A DNA stretch of 64,000 nt, from NCBI GenBank assembly GCA_900465915.1, contig UBKJ01000017.1, positions 310,001 to 374,000 of the forward strand, in the 5' to 3' direction. Below the pieces are notes generated by a model. The model had not been told where the DNA came from, ran no database searches, and saw only the letters and a program-made list of their open reading frames with translations. How positions within the stretch are numbered: position 1 is the first letter of the stretch; each line of letters opens with the position of its first letter. Positions 44,541-53,403 of this stretch are shown piece after piece. The DNA is from Hyphomicrobiales bacterium (lineage in GTDB: Bacteria; Pseudomonadota; Alphaproteobacteria; Rhizobiales; Rhizobiaceae). The translations under genes and the position numbers were made by a program.

Positions 44541-46076
44541 ATGCGGGACAGTGACGGTTTTTCTCCCTTCAGCCGGAAGGCGCTGGAAGGCGAAGCGCCG
44601 GATTCCCAGGCCAGGAAGCCGGTCGAGCTGAACGAGATGGCGCGGCGCATGGCCGACCAGTACCGGCGCGACACCTTCTCGCCGGTGATGCTGAGCGGCG
44701 TGATGCGGCTCGCGGATTTCGGCCTCATCTTCCTGTGCGGCGTGCTGGCCTTCGTGCTCTATGTCGGCTTCGACACCGACCTCAACCTGCATTATCCGGT
44801 CATCGTCGTCGGCGGCGGCGTGCTGTTCGTGCTGGTGATGGAGCTGAACGACGGCTACCAGCTCAACATCCTGCGCAACCCGGCGCGCAACGTCCGGCGG
44901 CTGGTCATCTGCTGGGCCTCGGTGCTGGGCGCGCTGGCGGTGGCGGGCTTCCTGTTCAAGACCTCGGCCAGCTTCTCGCGCGGCTGGTTCCTGATCTGGG
45001 CCATGGCCGGCTTCGCGCTGCTTCTGGCCTCGCGGCTGTTCGTGTCGTGGAAAATCCGCCGCTGGGCGCGCAACGGGGCCATGGAGCGCCGCGCCGTCAT
45101 CGTCGGCGGCGGCGCCAACGCCGAGACGCTGATCCGCTCGCTGGAGCAGCAGCCCGACAACGACATCCGCATCTGCGGCATCTTCGACGACCGCGACAAC
45201 CGCCGCTCGCCGCCCATCGTGGCCGGCTATCCCAAGCTCGGCAACATCGACGAGCTGATCGAATTCGCCCGCATCGCCCATATCGACATGCTGATCGTGT
45301 CGCTGCCGATCAGCGCCGAGGCGCGGGTGCTGTCGCTGTTGAAAAAGCTGTGGGTGCTGCCGGTCGACATTCGCCTCTCGGCGCTCAACAACCATCTGCG
45401 CTTCCGGCCGCGCGCCTATTCCTATGTCGGCTCGGTGCCGATGCTGGACATTTTCGACAAGCCGATCAACGACTGGGACTCGGTCGCCAAGCGCATCTTC
45501 GACATCGTCTTCAGCGTGCTGGGCATCGTGGCGCTGTCGCCGATCATGATCGCGACCGCCATCGCCATCAAGCTCAACAGCAAGGGCCCGGTGATCTTCG
45601 TGCAGAAGCGGCACGGCTTCAACAACGAGATCATCAACGTCTGGAAGTTCCGCTCGATGTACACCGACCAGTGCGACCCCACGGCGCGCAACGCGGTGAC
45701 CAAAAACGATCCGCGCGTGACCTCCGTCGGCCGCTTCATCCGCAAGACCTCGATCGACGAGCTGCCGCAGTTCTTCAACGTGCTCGCCGGTACGCTGTCG
45801 CTGGTCGGCCCGCGCCCGCACGCCGTGGCGGCCCTGTCGGGCGACATGCTCTACACCGAGGTGGTGGACGGCTATTTCGCCCGCCACCGCGTCAAGCCGG
45901 GCGTGACCGGTTGGGCGCAGATCAACGGCTGGCGCGGCGAGGTCGACAAGCCGGAGAAAATCCGCATGCGCACCGAATACGACCTGCAATATATCGAGAA
46001 CTGGTCGCTGTGGTTCGATCTCAAGATCCTGTTCCTCACGCCGATCCGGCTCATGAACACGGAAAACGCCTATTGA
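44541..46076 (+). CDS. Undecaprenyl-phosphate sugar phosphotransferase (WcaJ/ExoY-type polyprenyl glycosylphosphotransferase)
   Basis: 511 residues. The start at 44541 has AAGGGGCAGG upstream; a longer frame begins at 44469. N-terminal four hydrophobic helices, a CoA-binding-like Rossmann middle (VIVGGGANAETLIRSLE), one further helix, then the bacterial sugar transferase core: KRIFDIVFSVLGIVALSP, VWKFRSMYTD, KTSIDELPQFFNVLAGTLSLVGPRPH. It loads the first sugar phosphate onto the lipid carrier for exopolysaccharide assembly. The 200 bases upstream (44341-44540) contain only weak dyads. Confidence 0.9.
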   Translation: MRDSDGFSPFSRKALEGEAPDSQARKPVELNEMARRMADQYRRDTFSPVMLSGVMRLADFGLIFLCGVLAFVLYVGFDTDLNLHYPVIVVGGGVLFVLVMELNDGYQLNILRNPARNVRRLVICWASVLGALAVAGFLFKTSASFSRGWFLIWAMAGFALLLASRLFVSWKIRRWARNGAMERRAVIVGGGANAETLIRSLEQQPDNDIRICGIFDDRDNRRSPPIVAGYPKLGNIDELIEFARIAHIDMLIVSLPISAEARVLSLLKKLWVLPVDIRLSALNNHLRFRPRAYSYVGSVPMLDIFDKPINDWDSVAKRIFDIVFSVLGIVALSPIMIATAIAIKLNSKGPVIFVQKRHGFNNEIINVWKFRSMYTDQCDPTARNAVTKNDPRVTSVGRFIRKTSIDELPQFFNVLAGTLSLVGPRPHAVAALSGDMLYTEVVDGYFARHRVKPGVTGWAQINGWRGEVDKPEKIRMRTEYDLQYIENWSLWFDLKILFLTPIRLMNTENAY

Positions 46077-47320
46077 GCGCCGTCGCGGTCCATAGCGCGC
46101 CGGCGGCGACCGGCCCGGACCGGATCGCCCGCATCCGCGCGGTGAACCGCATGATCGGCAATGCGGCGCTCGCCGTCGGCGTGCTGCTGCTCGGTTTCGT
46201 GATGAGCGAGCCGGCGCCCTACGAGCTCTACATGGCCGGGCTGATCGCCGCAGCGCTGCCCTTCGGCCTGCGGCTCGGCCGCACCAGCCTGGCGCTGATG
46301 GCGCTGTTCGTCGTCTTCAACGTCGGCGGGCTGATCTCCATGCTGCAGATGCCGGCGCTGAAGGACGCGCCGCTCTATGTCGCCGTGTCGCTGTTTTTGG
46401 CCATGACGGCGGTGTTCTACGCCGCCGTGATCGAGAGCGACCACCGCCGGCTCGCCACCATCTTCAACGCCTATGTCGCCGTCGGCGCCGTCTCGGCGCT
46501 GCTGGGCATCGTCGGCTATTTCCACCTGCTGCCCGGCTCCGACGTCTTCACCCGCTACGGCCGCGCGCAAGGGGCGTTCCGCGACCCCAACGTCTACGGG
46601 CCGTTCCTGATCCTGCCCTTCACCTGGTGCCTGCTGCGGGTGCTGAAGGGCGCGCTGCGGCTCTATCTGCCGCTGTGCTGCCTCTTGGCGCTGGGGGTGC
46701 TGTTCTCCTTCTCGCGCGCGGCCTGGGCGATGATGCCGCTCTCCTACCTCGTGCTGGTGGGAACGCTGTTTTTGCAAAGCGACAGCCCGCGCTACCGCTT
46801 CCGGCTGGCGGCGACGAGCGTTCTCGCCCTCGTGCTGGTGCTGCTGGCGGTGGTGCTGGTGCTGCAGATCCCCGGCGTCGGCGATTTCTTCCTCGAACGC
46901 GCCAAGCTGGAGCAGAGCTACGACAGCGCCCGCACGGGCCGCTTCGCCCGCCACTGGCTGGGCCTGCTTCTCGCCATGCAGCGCCCGCTCGGCATCGGCC
47001 CGCTGGCCTTCGGCCCGATGTTCGGCGAGGACACGCACAATATCTGGCTCAAGGCGGCGCTGGATTACGGCTGGACCGGCTTCGTCGCCTTCCTCACGCT
47101 GACCGCGCTGACGCTGGGGCTGGGCTTCAAGCTCCTGTTCCGCAACCGGCCGTGGCAGCCCTACCTCCTCGCCGCCTACGCCACCTATCTCGGCCACGTC
47201 ATGATCGGCAACGTCATCGACACCGACCACTGGCGGCATTTCTACCTGCTGTTCGGAATCATCTGGGGCTGCGCGGGGCTGGAATATAAATGGCTGCGCC
47301 GAACGCGGGGCGCTGCCTGA
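46073..47320 (+). CDS. O-antigen ligase/polymerase-like membrane protein (Wzy_C)
   Basis: About 415 residues with ten or more membrane helices and the Wzy_C periplasmic loop GRAQGAFRDPNVYGPFLILPF plus FGEDTHNIWLKAALDYGWTGF. The reading frame begins at a TTG overlapping the previous stop (TTGA); a GTG at 46142 or ATG at 46151 are alternative starts. Acts in the inner membrane as polymerase or ligase of the polysaccharide built by the preceding genes. Confidence 0.84.
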   Translation: MSAVAVHSAPAATGPDRIARIRAVNRMIGNAALAVGVLLLGFVMSEPAPYELYMAGLIAAALPFGLRLGRTSLALMALFVVFNVGGLISMLQMPALKDAPLYVAVSLFLAMTAVFYAAVIESDHRRLATIFNAYVAVGAVSALLGIVGYFHLLPGSDVFTRYGRAQGAFRDPNVYGPFLILPFTWCLLRVLKGALRLYLPLCCLLALGVLFSFSRAAWAMMPLSYLVLVGTLFLQSDSPRYRFRLAATSVLALVLVLLAVVLVLQIPGVGDFFLERAKLEQSYDSARTGRFARHWLGLLLAMQRPLGIGPLAFGPMFGEDTHNIWLKAALDYGWTGFVAFLTLTALTLGLGFKLLFRNRPWQPYLLAAYATYLGHVMIGNVIDTDHWRHFYLLFGIIWGCAGLEYKWLRRTRGAA

Positions 47321-47399
47321 AGGCTGCAAAAACAACATCGCCTTACAGAGCACCGGATTGTCCGATGTTCTGTAAGGCGATGATTTCCTTAAGGAAAAA

Positions 47400-47476
<77 letters not shown>

Positions 47477-47663
47477 AACCGGGGAAAGCCCTAGAAGATA
47501 AAGGATATTTCCGCAAGCCCCTTTCATCATAAAAAGGAAAAAATGCACAGCCGCGCGGCAACGGCGCTGGTCTTTCATCGGGGCCGAGATCGACGCCCGC
47601 ATGAAGCGTCGGAGTTGAAAAATCCGGTTTTCCTTGCAATTCCGGCGCTGCGGCCCTATCCAA

Positions 47664-47715
47664 CGCCTTGCGCGGGACGGCCCGCGCCCTGGTTTCGTCG
47701 GGGACGGCCCCATGG
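47664..47715 (+). promoter_or_regulatory. Guanidine-II (mini-ykkC) riboswitch-like twin hairpins
   Basis: Hairpin 1 is GCGCGGG-ACGG-CCCGCGC (47670-47687), hairpin 2 is GGGG-ACGG-CCCC (47700-47711), 12 bases apart. Two GC stems with ACGR tetraloops are the definition of the mini-ykkC/guanidine-II class, whose usual target is exactly the SugE/Gdx gene that follows. The distance to the start codon (119 bases) is longer than usual; a further bulged hairpin at 47762-47783 may be part of the expression platform. Confidence 0.72.
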
Positions 47716-47830
47716 GAAAGGGATTCCTGTGGCGGCATTTTCATCACAATTCGGCGTTCGGCCCGGTCCGCTTGCGGAGCCGGGTTCTTGCGCGCGCGGT
47801 GACGAGCCGTCTTATTTCAAGGAGCGATCG

Positions 47831-48145
47831 ATGGCGTGGTTCTATGTGGCGCTGGCGGGCCTTTTGGAGGTCGTCTGGGCCTATTACATGAAGAAGTCGG
47901 AGGGGTTCTCGATCCTGGTCCCGAGCGTCGTCACGCTGGTGACGATGATCGGCAGCTTCCTTTTGCTGTCGGTCGCCATGCGCAGCCTGCCGCTCGGCAC
48001 GGCCTATGCGGTGTGGACCGGCATCGGGGCGCTGGGGGCGTTTCTGGTCGGCATCGTGTTTCTCGGCGAGGCGGCGAGCGTCTTTCGCGTGCTGAGCGTC
48101 GGGCTGATCCTCGCGGGGCTGGTCGGGCTGAAGCTGTCGACGTGA
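47831..48145 (+). CDS. sugE: SMR-family guanidinium exporter (SugE/Gdx)
   Basis: 104 residues, four membrane helices. The conserved proton/substrate glutamate is E13 in [21 protein letters not shown], and the SMR signature follows ([19 protein letters not shown]). The ATG at 47831 has AAGGAG upstream; the longer frame upstream crosses the riboswitch-like leader. The G-L-L-E-V-V-W context is that of SugE/Gdx, which export guanidinium, rather than EmrE. The leader supports this. Confidence 0.9.
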   Translation: MAWFYVALAGLLEVVWAYYMKKSEGFSILVPSVVTLVTMIGSFLLLSVAMRSLPLGTAYAVWTGIGALGAFLVGIVFLGEAASVFRVLSVGLILAGLVGLKLST

Positions 48146-48148
48146 AAA

Positions 48149-48166
48149 GGGAGGCTCGCGCCTCCC
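48149..48166. terminator. Short terminator hairpin between sugE and merR genes
   Basis: GGGAGGC-TCGC-GCCTCCC, 3 bases after the sugE stop and 10 before the MerR stop. No clear T-run on the plus side; on the minus side TTTTCACG follows, so it may serve the MerR gene better. Confidence 0.5.
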
Positions 48167-48175
48167 CCTCATGCT

Positions 48176-48718
48176 TCAGCGCACCTGGTCCAGCAGGCGC
48201 TTGCATTCCAGGAGGTCGAACAGCGCCTCCTGCAACAGCGAGCGGTTGTCCTTGGAGGGGCGCTTGCCGTCGGCGCCGATGGGGCCGTCCTCCTCGCCCT
48301 TCAACAGGCCGAAGAGCTTGCGGGTCGGCTGCGGCGCGGGCTTGATGCCGTTGGGCAGCGCCAGCTCGTTGTCGGCCGCCTCCTCCGCCGCGCGCTTCTC
48401 GGCCGCCTGCTGCTTCTGGCGGGTGATGACCTCGACGGCCTGCACGTCGCCATTGCCGAGCGCGATGATGAACTGCGCGTTGTTCTCGCGCAGAAGCCGC
48501 TGCACGCCCTTGATCGTATAGCCCTGATCGTAGAGCAGGTGCCGGATGCCCTTGAGAAGCTCCACGTCGAGCGGACGGTAATAGCGCCGCCCGCCGCCGC
48601 GCTTCATCGGCTTGATCTGCGTGAAGCGCGTCTCCCAGAAGCGCAGCACGTGCTGCGGCAGGTCGAGATCCTCGGCGACTTCGCTGATCGTCCTGAAAGC
48701 ATCGGGACTCTTGTCCAT
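48176..48718 (-). CDS. MerR-family transcriptional regulator
   Basis: 180 residues. N-terminal winged [64 protein letters not shown], then a short helical region with no Cys metal sites. This orthologue next to ihfA is conserved throughout Rhizobiales; its targets are not known. Confidence 0.92.
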   Translation of the reverse strand: MDKSPDAFRTISEVAEDLDLPQHVLRFWETRFTQIKPMKRGGGRRYYRPLDVELLKGIRHLLYDQGYTIKGVQRLLRENNAQFIIALGNGDVQAVEVITRQKQQAAEKRAAEEAADNELALPNGIKPAPQPTRKLFGLLKGEEDGPIGADGKRPSKDNRSLLQEALFDLLECKRLLDQVR

Positions 48719-48812
48719 CCACTTGCCCCTTAACGCGATTCGTTTCCGGGAACAGTATATGACAACATGGTTCTACAAGCATCCCTTCATCTGCGAAGAG
48801 AAGCCCGGACGC

Positions 48813-48851
48813 GAAACAGCCCCCGCGGCCAAGGCCTGCGAGGGCTGTTTC
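48813..48851 (-). terminator. Terminator-like hairpin after ihfA
   Basis: GAAACAGCCC and GGGCTGTTTC (10-bp stem) around a 19-base loop that can pair further. Located 22 bases after the ihfA stop on the minus strand. Confidence 0.55.
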
Positions 48852-48873
48852 GATGCATGGGAAGCTTGGGAAC

Positions 48874-49191
48874 TCAGCCCTGCTTCTTGCGTTTCTGGTG
48901 TTCCTGCAGGATGCGCTGCTTGAGCACGTTGGAGGCCTTGAAGGTCATGACCCGGCGCGGCAGGATCGGAACCTCCTCGCCGGTCTTGGGGTTGCGGCCG
49001 ATGCGCTCGTTCTTGTCGCGCACCTGGAAGGTGGCGAAGGACGACAGCTTGACCGTCTCGCCATTGACGATGGCGTCGCAGACTTCGTCGAGGATCATCT
49101 CGACCAAGGCCGCCGATTCCGTCCTGGACAGACCCACCTTTCGGTAGACGGCTTCCGCCAGATCAGCCCTTGTGACCGTCTTGCCTCCCAT
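48874..49191 (-). CDS. ihfA: Integration host factor subunit alpha
   Basis: 105 residues, HU/IHF fold. [81 protein letters not shown] matches IhfA, with the [10 protein letters not shown] beta-arm carrying the DNA-intercalating proline. Binds and bends DNA as a heterodimer with IhfB. Downstream of fabH in the usual Rhizobiales order. Confidence 0.96.
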
Positions 49192-49311
49192 ATCCGAACC
49201 TGCCCGTTTAGCGTTGGAACCGATAATAATCCTTACGTGACAGGACGTTACACAAAGAAAAGCCGCGCGGTCAAGCCGCGAGCGCCCTGGATTGGGATCA
49301 ATTTTGCGCCC

Positions 49312-50283
49312 TCACCAGCGCAACAGCACCGCGCCCCAGGTGAATCCGCCGCCCATCGCCTCGAGGAGGACGAGGTCGCCCTGCTTGATGCGGCCATCGG
49401 CGACGGCGGTGGCGAGCGCCAGCGGAACCGAGGCCGCGGAGGTGTTTCCGTGCCGGTCGACGGTGATGACGACCTTCTCCTCGGCGATGTCGAGCTTCTT
49501 CGCGGAGGCGTCGATGATGCGCTTGTTGGCCTGGTGCGGCACGAACCAGTCGATGTCGTCGGCGGTCAGCCCCGTCTCGGCGAAGGAGGCCTCGATCACG
49601 TCGGTGATCATGCCGACCGCGTGCTTGAACACCTCGCGGCCCTCCATGCGCAGGTGGCCGACCGTCTGGGTGGTCGAGGGGCCGCCGTCGACATAGAGCT
49701 TGTGCTTGTGCGAGCCGTCCGAGCGCAAATTGGCGGCCAGCACGCCGCGATCCGAGGTCAGGCCCTTGCCCTCGCCCGCCTCCAGCACCAGCGCGCCGGC
49801 GCCGTCGCCGAACAGCACGCAGGTGGTGCGGTCGTTCCAGTCGAGGATGCGCGAGAAGGTCTCGGCGCCGATGACCAGCACGCGCTCGGCCATGCCGCCG
49901 CGGATATAGAGGTCGGCCGTGGTCAGCGCGTAGATGAAGCCGCTGCACACCGCCTGCATGTCGAAGGCGAAGCCGCGCGTCATGCCCAGCGCCTGCTGGA
50001 TCTCCACGGCGCTGGCCGGAAAGGTGTTATCGGGCGTCGAGGTGGCGACCAGCACCAGGTCGATGTCGTCGGGCTTGAGGCCGGCGTTCTCAAGTGCGGC
50101 CCGCGCCGCCGCCGTGCCGAGCGAGACGGTCGTCTCGCCCTCGCCGGCGATGTGGCGCTGGCGGATGCCGGTGCGCTGGACGATCCACTCGTCCGAGGTG
50201 TCGACGACGCCCTCGAGGTCGCTGTTCTTCATGATGCGCCTGGGCAGCGCCGAACCCACGCCCCGCACGACTGATCGTATCAT
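49312..50283 (-). CDS. fabH: 3-oxoacyl-[acyl-carrier-protein] synthase III
   Basis: 323 residues. Catalytic triad Cys113 (DMQAVCSGF), His in [10 protein letters not shown] and Asn in [26 protein letters not shown] at the C-terminus. Starts fatty-acid synthesis by condensing acetyl-CoA with malonyl-ACP. Follows plsX with a 76-base gap. Confidence 0.97.
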   Translation of the reverse strand: MIRSVVRGVGSALPRRIMKNSDLEGVVDTSDEWIVQRTGIRQRHIAGEGETTVSLGTAAARAALENAGLKPDDIDLVLVATSTPDNTFPASAVEIQQALGMTRGFAFDMQAVCSGFIYALTTADLYIRGGMAERVLVIGAETFSRILDWNDRTTCVLFGDGAGALVLEAGEGKGLTSDRGVLAANLRSDGSHKHKLYVDGGPSTTQTVGHLRMEGREVFKHAVGMITDVIEASFAETGLTADDIDWFVPHQANKRIIDASAKKLDIAEEKVVITVDRHGNTSAASVPLALATAVADGRIKQGDLVLLEAMGGGFTWGAVLLRW

Positions 50284-50359
50284 CGTCCTGTCCTGTCCTC
50301 ACATGCGACCGGAGCGCGATCGCCGCGCGCCGTCGAAATTCCGCCCCGCGAGGCGCTCG

Positions 50360-51427
50360 TTATTTGGCGGCCTCGCCGCCCGCATGGCCTTCCTGAGGCG
50401 CAACATGCGGATGACTGTGGTGGAAATGCGCCAGATCGGCCTCGATCTTGCGCAAAAGCTCGTTGCGGACCATGTCGTAGCCGACCTCGACCGCCGAGCA
50501 GAAACCCTCGGCGCTGGCGCCGCCATGGCTCTTGATGACGATGCCGCTCAGGCCCAGGAACACGCCGCCATTGACCTTGTTGGGGTCCATCTTCTCGCGC
50601 AGCCGGTCGAAGGCGCCCTTGGCGAAGACGTAGCCGATGCGGGAGAGAAGCGTGCGGCTCATGGCCTGGCGCAGCAATTCGCCCATCTGGCGCGCGGTGC
50701 CCTCGGCGGTCTTGAGCGCGATGTTGCCGGTGAAGCCTTCCGTCACCACCACGTCGACGCGGCCCTTGCCGATGTCGTTGCCTTCCACGAAGCCCGCATA
50801 TTCCAGCCCCTCGACGGTGATGTCGCGCAGGATCTGGCCGGCCTCCTTGATCTCGTCGAGGCCCTTGGCCTCCTCGGTGCCGACATTGAGCAGGCCCACG
50901 GTGGGGCGGCGCACCTCGAACAGCGCCCGCGCCATGCCCGCGCCCATGACGGCGTAGTCGACGAGCTGGCGCGCGTCGGCGCCGATGGTGGCGCCGATGT
51001 CGAGCACGATGCTTTCGCCGCGCAGCGTCGGCCAGACGCCGGCGATGGCCGGGCGCTCCACCTCCTGCAGCATGCGCAGGCAGAATTTCGACATGGCCAT
51101 CAGCGCGCCGGTGTTTCCGGCCGACACGCAGGCGTCGGCCTCGCCGGTCTTCACCGCCTCGATGGCCTTCCACATGGTGGACTTGCCGCGGCCGGTGCGC
51201 AGCGCCTGGCTGGGCTTGTCGTCCATGCTGACGGCCAGCTCGCAGGCGCGGAACTCGGAAGCCGCCTGCAACTTCGGATAGCGCGCCAGCACCGGCTCGA
51301 CCTGGCCCGCCAGGCCGAAAAGGATGAACCGCATGTCGGGATGGCGCTCGAGCGCCTTCGCAGCGCCGGGGATGACCACTTCAGGGCCGAAATCACCGCC
51401 CATGGCGTCGATCGAAATCTTGATCAC
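50360..51427 (-). CDS. plsX: Phosphate acyltransferase PlsX
   Basis: 355 residues, starting [22 protein letters not shown], with [23 protein letters not shown] and [20 protein letters not shown] all diagnostic of PlsX. Makes acyl-phosphate from acyl-ACP for phospholipid synthesis. The C-terminus has a His/Pro-rich extension ([21 protein letters not shown]). Confidence 0.97.
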   Translation of the reverse strand: MIKISIDAMGGDFGPEVVIPGAAKALERHPDMRFILFGLAGQVEPVLARYPKLQAASEFRACELAVSMDDKPSQALRTGRGKSTMWKAIEAVKTGEADACVSAGNTGALMAMSKFCLRMLQEVERPAIAGVWPTLRGESIVLDIGATIGADARQLVDYAVMGAGMARALFEVRRPTVGLLNVGTEEAKGLDEIKEAGQILRDITVEGLEYAGFVEGNDIGKGRVDVVVTEGFTGNIALKTAEGTARQMGELLRQAMSRTLLSRIGYVFAKGAFDRLREKMDPNKVNGGVFLGLSGIVIKSHGGASAEGFCSAVEVGYDMVRNELLRKIEADLAHFHHSHPHVAPQEGHAGGEAAK

Positions 51428-51559
51428 TCTTGATTGTTCCTGTGCGATCCCTGAGCCGATTCCGTCTGGTCGGCCGTCACGCCGGGACGAAAGGTCTTTT
51501 TGGCGAAAATAGTGGTTTTGCGTTTCCGCACAACCAGATTCTGTCGCGGCGCCGTCAAA

Positions 51560-52114
51560 TCAGGGTTTCTTCGACCAGTCCGACAGCTTGGCGAAAGGCG
51601 ATTCCGGCTTGTCGTCGCCGGCGTCGCCGAAGCTTTGCGGCGCGCTTTCGTCGGGCAGGCCGGGCTTGCGCGGATAGGGATCGATGGCCAGATCGAAGAA
51701 TTCCTCCGCCACCGCGCCCATGTCGATGCGGTCGCCCTCGAAGGTCTCGGGAATGTCGGCGCCCTCGGCGTCGATCAGCATCTCGCCGCTCTCGTCGAGC
51801 TTGATGCGCGCCAGACGCGAGTTTTCCGGCACGAAGATGGTGTCGACCTCCTCCGAGATTTTGTTGCGCAGCGGCTCCAGCGTGACGACGCAGGCCTGCA
51901 CGATCTCGGCCTCGATGCGGCCGCGCACGCGAATCCCGTCCTTCTTCCAGCGCGTCAGCAGGAATTCGGCCGAGAAGCTCTCCACCGCCTCCAGCTCGTG
52001 GCCGGCGGCGAGCGCGGCGCGCTCGCGCTCGTCGGTGGCGATGGTCACCGTCAGGCCCTTCTGCGGCAGGTGCAGCACGGGCACGGGATAGGTCAGCGCC
52101 GGTTTGTCAGTCAT
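51560..52114 (-). CDS. YceD/DUF177 family protein
   Basis: 184 residues with the DUF177 core EIVQACVVTLEPLRNKISEEVDTIFVP...EGADIPETFEGDRIDMGAVAEEFFDLAIDPYPRKPG. In many bacteria YceD precedes rpmF-plsX and is linked to 23S rRNA or cell-envelope metabolism; here it precedes plsX without rpmF. Overlaps the CBP3-family gene by 8 bases. Confidence 0.9.
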   Translation of the reverse strand: MTDKPALTYPVPVLHLPQKGLTVTIATDERERAALAAGHELEAVESFSAEFLLTRWKKDGIRVRGRIEAEIVQACVVTLEPLRNKISEEVDTIFVPENSRLARIKLDESGEMLIDAEGADIPETFEGDRIDMGAVAEEFFDLAIDPYPRKPGLPDESAPQSFGDAGDDKPESPFAKLSDWSKKP

Positions 52115-52694
52115 TCGCCTCGTCCTTAGTTTGGGAAGCCGGGGGTTCGTAAGCCAGCTCGTCGACGTTCATAAACGAAACGCCGCCCGCCGCCAAAACC
52201 TCGTCGGGGATTTTCCCGAGCCAGTCGTCGCAGGCGCGCATATAATGCGCCAGCGCCGCCGCATGCGGCCAGTATTCGAGGTCGGGGCGGATGTTGCGGG
52301 TGAGCGCGGCGGCGAGCGCCGCGTCGTCATCGGCGTCGAGCGCCGCCTCATAGGCGCCGACGCGGCCGTAGAACATGCGGGCGAGCTTCTTCATGCGCTT
52401 GGGCACGCCCTGGTCGCCGATTCCGAGCTCGCGCAGGGAATGGTCGACGTCCTTGAAGAATTCGTCGGCGATCTCCTGCGACAGGGCGGAAAGCGCCGGA
52501 TCGCCGCCCTTCATGCGGCGCATGGCCATGAAGACGTGCAGGCCCAGCAGCTCGTAACGGCCCAGCGGCGTGTCGGGCGCCTGAAACTGTGCATAGAAGC
52601 GTTTCTGCCGCGCCGCCGCCACGATCGTCTCATAGACACGCAGCACGATGGCTTCGTTCGCCTTCGACCGGCGGCGGAATAATTGGAGAATCAT
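52107..52694 (-). CDS. Ubiquinol-cytochrome c chaperone (CBP3/UQCC1) family protein
   Basis: 195 residues, all-helical Ubiq_cyt_C_chap domain: YETIVAAARQKRFYAQFQAPDTPLGRYELLGLHVFMAMRRMK and LGIGDQGVPKRMKKLARMFYGRVGAYE. The mitochondrial homologue helps cytochrome b assemble into complex III; the bacterial role is assumed similar. First gene of the CBP3-DUF177-plsX-fabH-ihfA series, divergent from bamE. Confidence 0.9.
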   Translation of the reverse strand: MILQLFRRRSKANEAIVLRVYETIVAAARQKRFYAQFQAPDTPLGRYELLGLHVFMAMRRMKGGDPALSALSQEIADEFFKDVDHSLRELGIGDQGVPKRMKKLARMFYGRVGAYEAALDADDDAALAAALTRNIRPDLEYWPHAAALAHYMRACDDWLGKIPDEVLAAGGVSFMNVDELAYEPPASQTKDEAND

Positions 52695-52774
52695 GGCTGT
52701 TCGACCGTTCCAGTTGCATCGGGAAGCAAGGTGGTTTACCGAAGTTCTCTGAACGGCGAAAGTGCCGCGCTGAT

Positions 52775-53329
52775 ATGGAATTGATGGAGAGATCTTTGTT
52801 GCAGCGGATTTTCACTGGCGCGGGCCATAGGCGCGCGTTTCTCGCAGGCACGGCAATTCTCTGTTCGGCGCTGGCCGGGTGTAACACCGCCCATACGCTG
52901 AACCCGTCCGAGACGATCTCGGAAGGCTATGTGCTGGACCAGGACGCGCTGGCCGCGACGCCGGTCGGCTCCAGCCGCGAGCAGGTGCTTCTGTCGCTGG
53001 GCACGCCGTCGACCACCGCCACCTTCGACAACGAGGTCTTCTATTATATCTCGCAGAAGCGCTATCGCGCCGCGCAGTTCATGAAGCCCAAGATCGTCGA
53101 CCGGCACATCCTCGCCGTCTATTTCGACAAGAACGGCAAGGTGCAGCAGCTCGCCAATTACGGCCTCAAGGACGGCAAGCTGTTCGACTTCATCAGCCGC
53201 ACCACGCCGACCGGCGGCAAGGACCAGACCTTCATCGGCCAGGTCATCCAGGGCGTCAACAAGGCCCCGACCTCCCTGCCCGGCATGGGCGGCGACAAGG
53301 GCGCGCCCACCGGCGGCGCCGGCGCCTGA
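52775..53329 (+). CDS. bamE: Outer-membrane assembly factor BamE (SmpA/OmlA family) lipoprotein
   Basis: 184 residues from the ATG at 52775 (a second Met lies three codons later). Signal peptide with lipobox SALAGC (about residue 36), then the SmpA_OmlA domain: EGYVLDQDALAATPVGSSREQVLLSLGTPSTTATFDNEVFYYISQK. The C-terminal Gly/Pro-rich tail is typical of alphaproteobacterial members. Part of the BAM complex at the outer membrane. Followed by a strong terminator. Confidence 0.93.
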   Translation: MELMERSLLQRIFTGAGHRRAFLAGTAILCSALAGCNTAHTLNPSETISEGYVLDQDALAATPVGSSREQVLLSLGTPSTTATFDNEVFYYISQKRYRAAQFMKPKIVDRHILAVYFDKNGKVQQLANYGLKDGKLFDFISRTTPTGGKDQTFIGQVIQGVNKAPTSLPGMGGDKGAPTGGAGA

Positions 53330-53350
53330 CCGCCCGAACATCCGTTCATG

Positions 53351-53380
53351 CAAAACCCGCCTTTCGGCGGGTTTTGTTTT
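53351..53380 (+). terminator. Rho-independent terminator of bamE
   Basis: CAAAACCCGCC and GGCGGGTTTTG form an 11-bp stem with a 4-base loop, followed by TTTTTT. Confidence 0.92.
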
Positions 53381-53403
53381 TTGGGGATCGGAAGGACCGC
53401 CGA

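Noticed and set aside
47712..47891. Short frame starting at the ATG after riboswitch hairpin 2 as a stand-alone gene
   Set aside because: It overlaps sugE in another frame and has no conserved features; kept only as a possible leader peptide in the riboswitch finding.
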